Shown here piece after piece: positions 56,018-64,000 of a DNA stretch of 64,000 bases. The notes beneath the pieces are model-generated. The model was not told the origin of the DNA. It worked only from the letters and a program-made list of their open reading frames with translations, and searched no databases. Numbering within the stretch: position 1 is the first letter of the stretch; each line of letters opens with the position of its first letter. Position numbers and translations under genes: made by a program. The DNA is from Phallus indusiatus (lineage: Eukaryota > Basidiomycota > Agaricomycetes > Phallales > Phallaceae). Location of the stretch: positions 434,001 to 498,000 of the forward strand of contig JAQFWX010000017.1 in the NCBI GenBank assembly GCA_027605045.1. The letters run 5' to 3'.

Positions 56018-56596
56018 TTACTGATCTGGCTCTGGCTGCTGAGATCGGCTTCTTCGTGGCAGTGGAAGAATGATGTGAGGGGTAGGTAACGATGGTCGCC
56101 TCAGATCTTCGAACAGATCATTTTCCACTTCTTGATATGAGGGAGGAGGGCGAGTAAGATCATCTGAAAAGTCTGGGGGAGGTGGCATGACGGATAGGGG
56201 GGCATCGACAAATAGAAACTGTACGTATCCATAAAACCAATTGCGGAAAACTAATCTCCATATAAGTACTCCATCCCTTTGAGCTCTCAGGAACCCGACA
56301 AACTCATACGATTCGTGCATGACATTGATGTCCGTTCGTTCGTATAGAGTTAGTGCTCATGGGTATTCTAGTTCTAAATCATCGTAAGGAAGGGTTATTT
56401 CCAAAGATGGGGAGGTGTAGCGGGAGTACTGTATTAGCATCGATATGGATTTCGGAGGTGAAGGTGTTGTAGACACGGATTATGGTAAGGAAGTCGGGAT
56501 TAGGGCCGGTTCTGAGAGAAGAACGGAACGAAAAAGGGAAAATGGGAGTTGTAAATAGGGGACAGAATTTTGGGAAGTTTCGCTATTGTTCGACAT
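56018..56596 (-). pseudogene. Palindrome gene 2, right copy (N-terminal frameshift)
   Basis: Same start MSNNSETSQNS as the left copy, but one T is missing in a T-run after YLQLPF, so the N-terminal frame runs off to a stop near 56480. The rest (MHESYEFVGFLRAQ ... FVDAPLSVMPPPPDFSDD ... PPPSYQEV) is open in the proper frame to 56018. Its C-terminus, with a PPxY motif, is probably the ancestral one. Confidence 0.55.
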
Positions 56597-56691
56597 AGTG
56601 GGAGGATAAGATGAGAGAAGCGCTAAAGAATTGCTCAAAGTAGGAGAAGAAAAATAAGTGGATCTGATTGTTTTTGCCTCGTACGCTATCT

Positions 56692-57354
56692 TTATTGTTC
56701 TAGGTTCGTCCAAAAATGTTGGAACAAGCTCGTCGGATCTTTCGGAAGGATCGTTTGGTGGGAGAAGCGGACTGGGAAGGTTAGGGGAGGACTGCGTTGG
56801 AGAAGTGTCGAATGATAAAGGGAGAATCGTGATGGTGGGGTGTCTTCTGGAATAGGATTCGTGGGTCTGGAAGGGCTAAGTTTTTGTGTACTCATGCCCT
56901 TCATGATTACCCATCGACTTGGCACGTCCAGTACTAAAAATGTGAACTTGAATCCTTCTTGAGTTGCTAACCATATTCGATACAAGTCTCGTTTTGCTGA
57001 TTCTGGTGTCAAATATATGTTAACAACTGTAAACCAGTTTAATTGTTCCTCGATATAAACTTTCTCTCCAAACATGATCCCGGGGTGAACCAGATCCGAA
57101 CTTCTGCACTGACGGATAACGATAGGTGAAGGTTCCTTCGGTAAGTACGTGTCCCGATCGAGGTCGAGGCTTGCATATTTGGAACTATAGATATACAAAG
57201 TCGTAAAAAGATCCAAATCGTATGTCCTGGGACTGGTAGGCGAATAGCGAAAAGGAGACATAGATTCATTATCAGAAAGAATTGGTGATTCGGTGGAGGA
57301 ATTTGGAATTGGTAAAGAGACTGAGGATGAGTAATGGAACGAAAACGTAGTCAT
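56692..57354 (-). CDS. Palindrome gene 1, right copy (altered C-terminus)
   Basis: From MTTFSFHYSSSVSLP it matches the left copy almost residue for residue through FLVLDVPSRWVIMKG. After PPSRFS a small indel shifts the frame, giving a different tail ending LFQHFWTNLEQ. Which tail is ancestral is unclear. Unknown function. Confidence 0.5.
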   Translation of the reverse strand: MTTFSFHYSSSVSLPIPNSSTESPILSDNESMSPFRYSPTSPRTYDLDLFTTLYIYSSKYASLDLDRDTYLPKEPSPIVIRQCRSSDLVHPGIMFGEKVYIEEQLNWFTVVNIYLTPESAKRDLYRIWLATQEGFKFTFLVLDVPSRWVIMKGMSTQKLSPSRPTNPIPEDTPPSRFSLYHSTLLQRSPPLTFPVRFSHQTILPKDPTSLFQHFWTNLEQ

Positions 57355-57605
57355 TTTATTGTTTTGAATTTTTGAGGCTGTGATGTTGGCGATATGGGAT
57401 TTCTGGATGATTAGAACTCCGCTTTGAACAAAAAAAAGAACCTTCCCCAATTAGGAAGATTTTGGTGCGCGACACCGTGTTCTTGAGAAATATAAAGGTG
57501 CACTGGTTTAATCTTTCTCTTTCATAGTTTGTTTAATAAAGTTCCACAGAATCCGAAGGGATTGCTTATTGTATCAAACGACGACGGTCTACCATTACTG
57601 ATTTA

Positions 57606-57932
57606 ATGGCAATATGGAGTATAGACACGGCACTCATAATACCAGGGGAAACATGGGGAAATCTATCCGACCCAAACAGTGAGGAAGGGTTAGCTGGACA
57701 CCAGGGTGAAATTGAACAAGTGCAGGATAGTTTAGGGAATGATCAAGATGATGAAATTGATAGTACTGAAGGTACTGAATTTGAATTCATGGAGGACGAA
57801 GGGCTAGTAGAGGCTATTGAGATTGTGGAGTCAGGGCAAAGCATTAGATTTGGGAGGTTAGAAGCTGCCGATCAAGACGAGAACTTGAATTTTGAAGACA
57901 ATAATATGGCAAAGCGGCTCCGGAGTATGTAA
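57606..57932 (+). CDS. Acidic small frame, possibly the displaced C-terminus of the transposase
   Basis: A 108-aa frame starting MAIWSIDTALIIPGETWGNL and then strongly acidic (DDEIDSTEGTEFEFMEDEG), ending MAKRLRSM. KDZ transposases commonly end with a WG-containing segment and a long acidic tail, and the transposase upstream lacks one. GTCTACC occurs just before this frame (57587-57593) and just after the transposase stop (52922-52928), so the DNA between may be an insertion. Alternatively it is an independent small gene. Confidence 0.4.
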   Translation: MAIWSIDTALIIPGETWGNLSDPNSEEGLAGHQGEIEQVQDSLGNDQDDEIDSTEGTEFEFMEDEGLVEAIEIVESGQSIRFGRLEAADQDENLNFEDNNMAKRLRSM

Positions 57933-58351
57933 ATTACTTAGGAACATGTATAATATACTATTATTCAAGAACATTTAATTGATTTAATCCGCGCATTGCC
58001 ATTACTTGAGTGATAAGGCCTGAAATAATGCAATTATAAAGACCATGATCATACTGTAATGATTGAATTATACTAAGGATTGGGAAATTCTCAAGTAAAT
58101 AGGTGCACATGTGTATAGGGCAATATACAAAAATCTTTCTCAGACGTGGACACTATCTATATATGCTGGACAGTACCAGGACGTTCTGTGATTCCCAGGG
58201 CAGTACACCTCATCCGGTTTATGTTGAAGGACACTATATTTAGATTAGGGCACTGTTTCAACATTAATAGTGCCCTCCGGGCATTGGGAGTAATATTGAT
58301 TTTTTTCAATAAATACATAGTGTCCTGGGGCGCTGGGCACTACCTTAAAAT
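57933..58351. other. Right subterminal region of the transposon
   Basis: From about 58145 contains GGACACTAT, GGGCACT and AGTGTCC words like those inside the left end. No gene. Confidence 0.5.
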
Positions 58352-58448
58352 GCCACGGACGGTCATCTATCGTCCGCACCATTTAGGTACGACTATCACC
58401 TTACCATGTTTATGCTTTTTGGTACTGTGTAGGGGGTCACCTGAAGTG
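58352..58448. repeat. Right terminal inverted repeat (97 bp)
   Basis: Inverse of 42982-43078; ends CCTGAAGTG immediately before the duplicated AAGTTTT. Confidence 0.92.
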
Positions 58449-58455
58449 AAGTTTT
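58449..58455. repeat. Target-site duplication, right (AAGTTTT)
   Basis: Identical to 42975-42981. Confidence 0.8.
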
Positions 58456-58817
58456 CGGGCAAATTAAAATGTGAAGTAGACATCTAAAATGTGCTCTCCT
58501 AGATATGGACATCATCTTCAGACATCTAGAGTCATAAATAAAATCACAACGGTGCCTAGCTTGTCGAGGGAGATTGCCAATGTCGAGACATGAGAGGGAA
58601 GCTACTGTAAAGGTTTGGAAGACATTTACACGAGCCTTACAGAAATATAATATTAAAAAGAAAATGATAATTCTCGGGACAAATAATAGCAGTTCACAGT
58701 AATAAATAACAGTCTAAAGAATCAGAACGTTATGAACTAATCTTCATCTAGTAAAATTCACGTACTAAATGTTTTAGGCTTCGGTCCTAGTGCTAGTAGG
58801 TTGAGTGGTATCGATGG

Positions 58818-60535
58818 CTAATTTGAATCATCAGGCCTAAAATCACTGTCTCTATCAGATAAGTTCTCCGAGTCCTCCATATTCTCTTCCTCTGGGGTGT
58901 CCATTTTCACAAGGAAGGATTGATGTATATGTTGAAGAACATTTGAGAGTCGAAGCGATGGTAAAGACATTTGACTGGCTTCAATTTTGACGGAATTGAG
59001 ACGACGAAGATCAAGAGTAAAATCAGTGATTAGAGTTATCGACAGGCTTGGGAGAGGTTAATAATAAAAGGACGTGAGTCAAGATGACATTAACCTCACG
59101 CATATTGTACACGAGCGTAACTCCCTCCTACAAGAAACTAAGAGGATTCAAATTAATCGGAGCATATGTTAGGGAACATGCTGTGTGAGAATTAAACGAA
59201 GCCCTTACACCTCGAAGCTAAGAGAAACTCAATCCATATTTCTCTCATCTTATATGTTTACGAACTTACCAGCAGAACGGGTACACCGACGACAGTAATG
59301 GTAATAACAAAACTTATAAAGTCATTCAGACGCGAGATGATTGTTAATATGTATCAACATAATAATAAGACCTTACAAAATTCGAAATATACCTGCAAGT
59401 GTCTCAGACAGTGCTAACTTGTTATAAATCCTATCATACTTACTTTGTCTAAGAAGAATGGAAACGAGGCTATGACTTCGAATTTCGTGGTTGCGTTTGA
59501 ATCTCCATATACCCCAGACGCTCCATACGCAAATGCCGGATATGAGTAAATTTGTGCAAACAATGATAGTATCGTTGATAATGGTGACTAAGTCGTTTGG
59601 TTACAAAGCACATCTAATACATTAATGAGTATGAGACATACGGGTTTCTGCTTTTTCAGTGGGAAGGCTTCTCCGCCAACCAAGATAATTGTTAACTGTG
59701 AGAGGTTTTTGGAGTTCTGCATGAACTACAAACCTTGAAACACAATCAGGAAATTCTACTATTCCTATTACCAAAAGGAAGCTAACTTAGCTATTCAGTA
59801 TCATTGTTATCAGATTCTTACCATACAACGACACACCCAAGTTGGAGAAAAAGCCTAAGGCCAAAGCCGAACCGAGGATTTTGTTCCCTTTGCATACTGA
59901 GTACGCCCGAACAGCGAACAACCCTAAAGCGTTTATTACAGAATCTCTTAAGCAAATGAACGATAGAACACAGACCTTGAGCACCAATATTTGTCAAAAG
60001 AGAAAGGACGTCCCGTACATTAGCGAGTATGTTACAAAATCTTTAAGTTTTTGTGATTTCGGTGAAACTAAGTTATGTATAAAAATATCTACCTTCCAAG
60101 CTTTAGGGAAATGAGACATAAAAATAATGGGACATAGAAGTACTACGGGCATGACGAATATGTGTATTAACCTACCCCAATCAACTGTTCTGAGAATATA
60201 AATCCCTGTTGCAGCAAATTTCCATATCTTGCAAAAATGTACAAAAATGTAGGTAAAGTGAGTGGCCTAGACCATATATACTCTTTTTCTTGAGAGAATG
60301 TTATTAGAGTAGTATAAAGACTAAGTGCTAGGGGTTGTTGTCTTAGCAGCACTTTATTCCGACGTTGTTTTGCTTAATACCTGTTGCACTGATGACGAAC
60401 AAGTTGAAAACATAGCTAATTCCATAATCATATGTAATGATATGCAGACAAGAAGATTAGAATTGACACATGCCTTTCGTAAGTTTCTTGGATAATAATC
60501 TCCGCAGTTATAGCAGTAATGTTTGTGCTGTTCAT
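58818..60535 (-). CDS. DUF6533-like multi-pass membrane protein, paralogue B
   Basis: Start MNSTNITAITAEIIIQETYE at 60535. Exon 2 YVFNLFVISAT, joined by a 52-nt intron to ALSLYTTLITFSQEKEYIWS and LPTFLYIFARYGNLL. Later exons give LFAVRAYSVCKGNKILGSAL, ILVTII-like NDTIIVCTNLLISGI, VWSVWGIWRFKRNHEIRS, and the last (to 58818) ITDFTLDLRRLNSVKIEASQ plus an acidic tail (EEENMEDSENLSDRDSD). No insertion or clear frameshift was found, so this may be the intact member of the trio. Multi-helix membrane protein of unknown function. The KDZ transposon inserted 369 bp beyond its stop codon. Some inner exon borders were not traced. Confidence 0.75.
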
Positions 60536-61303
60536 AATTGGAGAATGACGATATAGGAAGTAAAGAGTAATCCCAGTGCTGCGAACCTAAATCTTTACTA
60601 ACACGACCTTATATGCGATTTGAATCATGGATCAAACTACTTCAATCATCATGCACTGAAGCTCAAGTGCCACTTGAAATGCAAGAAAACAAGGTTTTCG
60701 ATAGTATGTGATGGTATCGCTGCCATTTTTTCAACTGAGATGAGCCGGCATTTACGGTAAATAATACTCGAGTCTTATGGTAAAATTTGAGACTTGGCCA
60801 TCACTGACTCGAATGCATCGTATCGCATCGCCATAATAACTTGAACGGGATCTTGAGATGATTTTTCGTGACGTGCTGATACTTGATGGAGAAATGGCGC
60901 TCTACTAGGAAGCAAGAGCAAAGAAAGAGCTTGAAGTGCTGATCGCCTTGACGGAAATGTCAATACGAACAAAAATGTCACCCATGCCAATCAGTGATCT
61001 GGGTGAGGGTATCCAGCCTTCCCACCCGTTCTCAGAGCTTCTGGACACATAGGCCCTCGATCCGTATTCGCGTTCTGTTTCGTTCTCGACGTAGTTGAGC
61101 CTTTTGTTATGTAACGGCAAAACTGAGATTTTTATATATGTGCACACTAAACAAAAACCGCCCCACAACGGATCTCCCGCGACGAAGATTTTAATTATCA
61201 ACGAGATGCGTTCATTCAACTTCATTGGCAATGTGCTTGATCATACACAAACACATAAAAATAATTCAACACATCATCATGACCCCTTCTTCGTCTTTCA
61301 CTG
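60536..61303. other. Upstream region of paralogue B with one foldback end
   Basis: GCCAATCAGTGATCTGGGT at 60986-61004 is the same word that forms the ends of the foldback repeats. No partner end was found nearby. No gene seen. Confidence 0.4.
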
Positions 61304-61400
61304 ATCAGTGATCTGGGTTTTTAATTTCAGAGCACGTGCCGCCATCTGGAAGTCTCCAGAGCGTTGTGCTCCAGGATTAAAACCCAGATTACTGATTGGC
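61304..61400. repeat. Foldback (MITE-like) repeat, copy 2
   Basis: Left end ATCAGTGATCTGGGTTTTTA, right end inverted AAAACCCAGATTACTGAT. The pairing continues inward (AGAGCAC with GTGCTCC). Ends match copy 1 at 8211-8304 while the middle differs. Confidence 0.6.
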
Positions 61401-62437
61401 ATAGGCAAATGCAACTCGGGACATCCGACCTCTTTCTCGGAAGACGCACGGAAGGAATGGACTAAAACCCCATTCAGTTCGGTCAAACTACACATCTACC
61501 CGTTGGTATCACTACATATTTTAAACAGGTAATTTTTCCATGACCTGGGTGCAGCTGATATAACGTTGCAGTGCCCCAATTTTAAATTCACTGGCAGAAG
61601 AACAACGAAAAGGGGGTTTAGGAAATATTGATGCGCACCCGATTACATATACATACGAGGTCGGTTGGTTTCTCGGATGAACCCACGCCAAGTCCTCCAA
61701 ATGTCGCTAACACTCCCAGAAGGCTTTTATACCTCAAGTGTAGAATTCAATTATATGTAACATATGATGCACTTGTATAGATACTGATAACTTGCGAGTG
61801 TCATCGGCTTAGAAGACCCCGAAGGACTGGGAGTCTTTCAGTTGACCACCACTCTCAAGGGTGGAAACTCTGGTGCTGAGCGGAGATGAACCGCTCACCC
61901 ACGACTGCGACCGTGATCACCGATCATCATCCCACCGAGCCTCGCAGTTGATCCTCCATCCCATTCCTGCTCCACCACACGAACTGGCTGTTGAGCTAGG
62001 CAATGTAAATGAAAATCCGCAGCCGTTCCTGCCACTAGGCTACCGCTACTAGGTTCCTCATAGAAGTTGAGTAGAGGTTGCCAACCGAGTCAAGAAATGA
62101 AGTTGACTAGGATGGGTCTAGACGCCGCAGGACGGGCGAGGAAGTGCGGCCCTTTCAAGCGATTATTGGAATTCCAAGAAAAGAATCGGTGTATTACTAT
62201 TTTTTGACATACAAACTAGTACATTTTGCGAAGACAGGGAGGGGAAAAAGAGTTTTCTCCTGCGTCGTCGGTCTATTGGCTTGTGTGGTAAACCGAAAAC
62301 CGAATTTTCATTCGCTCTACAATAAAGGCAACCTCTGAATCAAGGTTGTTATGTAAACTACATATGAACACAACCGATACTATGATTTTGCAAAGTGTAA
62401 GACACACGATACGATGCTGCTTCTCTGTGTTTTTTTA
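61401..62437. other. Intergenic, no supported gene
   Basis: G/C-richer block at about 61840-62150 without recognisable coding or RNA structure; possibly old repeat DNA. Nothing called. Confidence 0.3.
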
Positions 62438-63953
62438 TTAGAATGCAGTGGGTCTTCCTTTGTTCCATTGCGCAGAAGAATCATCCTCGAGTGTGTCCAT
62501 TTTACCAGTTTCGAGGTCGTCGTGGTCGACAGTAACTTGCTTCGAAACATTGATTGATACTTTTCTGAGCGAAACGTTGTTGAAAGCTGCTTTGGTGCCG
62601 GTTGAAACGCCGTGTCTGCGATCGTGGGATATACCAAGACCGATCTAATCATTTTTGGAAAAGATGACAAGGGAAAAGGGGAATTAGTTGATGTTTTGGA
62701 TTTGCGAAGAGTGGTCGGGATTTTTTTTTACGTACACGGACAATGATTAAAGTGAATGTGATTCCCTGTTAGTTAATCAATTAGTATCTCGGGAGAAGGC
62801 GTAATTACTTTTGCAAAGATGGCTTACAATGATGGGAACGAGCATGTCAATCGCTAAAAAGAAAAGGAAATTTGTTTAGCATCACGTTGAAAATTCAGGT
62901 ATATTCCGAGCAGACCACATACCGATGTATTGACCAAAATTACCCAAAATGTACGTAACCAAAAGAACGAGTAGTGTACTTGAGTAAATAGCACCACTCT
63001 CAAGCAGGATTGCGATCACAGGCCATAGAGAATGGCCTGTCGTACCCTGTACCTTTCGGTTGACATACCAAATACGAAGGCTGAAAACACAGAACGACGA
63101 TCAGTTGACGGCAAGACAAAACAGGACGATGATGAGATACCCACATGATAAGCAGTGTTGTTATGACATTTTGAACGAGTGAAATACTGAAAAATGATTT
63201 CGCCCACTGTCCCAAATTTGAGGCAAATATCTGGAAAAAACCATGTAAATCGTGATTTACAAATAAAGCTCAGATCCATATGATCCTTACCGTTCCAGTT
63301 TCGGTGGAAAGAACAACTGCGATGGCAATAGCACACGCTGAAAGATAGGATTATAAGAATAATCGTATGAAACGAAGGGATAAATGAGCACGGACTTGTG
63401 GAGGCGATCAACAATATCATTGGGAGTATGACGATGAATTTGTTCTGGCCTAAATGATGCATTCAGTTTCCGTAAATACGTTCTATGTGAACCATTTTGA
63501 CATACCCCACACAATGTATAATCGGTAGATCTTTGGAAACGCTTAATGATTTTTGTCTATTACGCGGGGAAAGGCGGAACTTACGAATAGAGAATCGGCG
63601 ACAGCTGTTAAAACCAAGTAATCGACCGATCTGAACACCTAATACCAGCGTTATTGTCTAAGCACGAGACGAGACGACCAATACGAATTACCTCTTTCCT
63701 GAAGCACGAATGTAATCATAAGCTATCCAATTCTCACGTAAAAAAACGCTCAACTCACCATTTCGCCACATCATCGAAGTATTCATTTATTGCGTTCGGA
63801 TTCTGAGCCAGCTCAGGCTGCGTGTAAATGAAGGCATCTGAAAAAAAAAAGTTAATCATTTCGGTAATTTTGAATGCTCGTGAAAAACGAGAACCCACCC
63901 ATAATCCGACTCCAGCTCAGCGCAAGATTGAGACTAATGAGGAACCACTTCAT
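62438..63953 (-). CDS. Multi-pass membrane protein, 5' part probably outside window
   Basis: Many short exons read, in order, WFLISLNLALSWSRIM, DAFIYTQPELAQNPNAINEY, VFRSVDYLVLTAVADSLF, IYRLYIVWG, NKFIVILPMILLIAST, CAIAIAVVLSTETGT, FFSISLVQNVITTLLIMW, RIWYVNRKVQG, IYSSTLLVLLVTYILGNFG, AIDMLVPIIAIFAK, and FTLIIVRIGLGIS, then a polar tail ending WNKGRPTAF. The DAF-I..., IYRLYIVW and IxxRIGLG words mark a large seven-helix-like family of agaricomycete membrane proteins without assigned function. The first two helices expected upstream are missing, and coding may continue past the right edge, so the ATG at 63953 may be internal. Confidence 0.75.
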
Positions 63954-64000
63954 TGTGAACTCGGGTTAGCTGCCGTTCTCGTCCACACCGGCACTGTTCC

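Larger units (their letters stand above)
55238..57474. repeat. Palindrome, right arm (about 2.2 kb)
   Basis: Inverse of 52931-55150. The inner 500 bp of each arm hold a TATA-like AGTATATATAC region that could drive outward transcription into the two genes of each arm, or belong to their 3' UTRs. Confidence 0.9.
42982..58448. mobile_element. Complete 15.5-kb KDZ-type DNA transposon
   Basis: Bounded by 97-bp terminal inverted repeats starting CACTTCAGG and by a 7-bp direct duplication outside them. Inside are a 964-codon transposase with the KDZ (Kyakuja-Dileera-Zisupton) sequence pattern, two further spliced genes on the opposite strand, a 4.5-kb palindrome with two duplicated small genes, subterminal GTCC-rich repeats and a small acidic open frame. 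The host flanks are the 3' side of the CPSF6-like gene and the 3' side of DUF6533-like paralogue B. KDZ elements are known to be abundant in basidiomycetes. The presence of both repeats and the duplication shows a whole insertion; current mobility is unknown. Confidence 0.92.

Noticed and set aside
52920..57480. Palindrome as an assembly artefact
   Set aside because: Arms differ by many scattered substitutions and indels, including coding frameshifts, which a mirrored contig would not show; long reads would still be decisive.
42982..58448. TET/JBP dioxygenase gene, often seen near KDZ transposons in basidiomycetes
   Set aside because: Looked for the HxD...H...R iron/2-oxoglutarate pattern in all frames of the element and did not find it.
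61840..62150. G/C-richer block suspected to be a structured RNA or retroelement gag
   Set aside because: No zinc knuckle, no cloverleaf or rRNA-like words, no open frame beyond about 60 codons.
1..64000. CRISPR arrays, bacterial operons or Shine-Dalgarno sites
   Set aside because: No regularly spaced repeats; spliced genes and a nuclear-type tRNA show eukaryotic DNA.

Overview
The window looks like nuclear DNA of a mushroom-forming fungus (Basidiomycota, Agaricomycetes). The evidence is short (about 50-70 nt) introns in almost every gene, several per gene; families typical of this class (multi-pass membrane proteins resembling DUF6533, a secreted protein with a CBM19-like C-terminus, a KDZ-superfamily transposase); and a nuclear tRNA with a short anticodon-loop intron. 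Exon-intron models were built by hand from GT-AG (rarely GC-AG) borders, reading phase and comparison of paralogues inside the window. Where I say the phase closes, the summed exon length is a multiple of three.

Layout. 0-8 kb: an acetate-permease-like gene cut by the left edge, a hairpin repeat pair, a secreted CBM19-like protein and a ten-exon cytochrome P450. 8-11 kb: a DUF6533-like membrane-protein gene broken by a 346-bp insertion. 11-17 kb: a RING-finger protein and the SPT2 chromatin factor. 17-35 kb: two inverted paralogues of a secreted or membrane-anchored serine beta-lactamase-like hydrolase (17.2-19.5 kb plus strand, 32.6-34.9 kb minus strand) bracket a patchy region. That region holds a third hydrolase tail fragment, a SAM methyltransferase, a second DUF6533-like gene, an FMN-dehydrogenase relic, F-box remains, a small six-cysteine secreted protein and a GFA/CENP-V-like gene. 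35-42 kb: a very long sirtuin, tRNA-Val(CAC) and a CPSF6/CFIm68-like RNA-binding protein. 58.8-64 kb: a third DUF6533-like gene, foldback repeats and a multi-pass membrane protein cut by the right edge.

The centrepiece is a structurally complete DNA transposon of 15,467 bp (42982-58448). It has 97-bp terminal inverted repeats that differ at about eight positions by eye, a 7-bp target duplication (AAGTTTT on both sides) and subterminal repeats. It encodes a seven-exon, 964-codon KDZ-type transposase. Divergent from this is a 288-aa basic-N-terminus protein, followed on the same strand as that protein by a 1061-aa AT-hook/acidic protein. Between the transposase and the right end lies a 4.5-kb near-perfect palindrome (two arms of about 2.2 kb around an 87-bp loop). 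Each arm carries the same pair of small, mutually related genes of unknown function. Some of these reading frames are broken differently in the two arms.

Limits: no database or alignment program was used. Family names rest on motif recognition. Splice sites are predictions.
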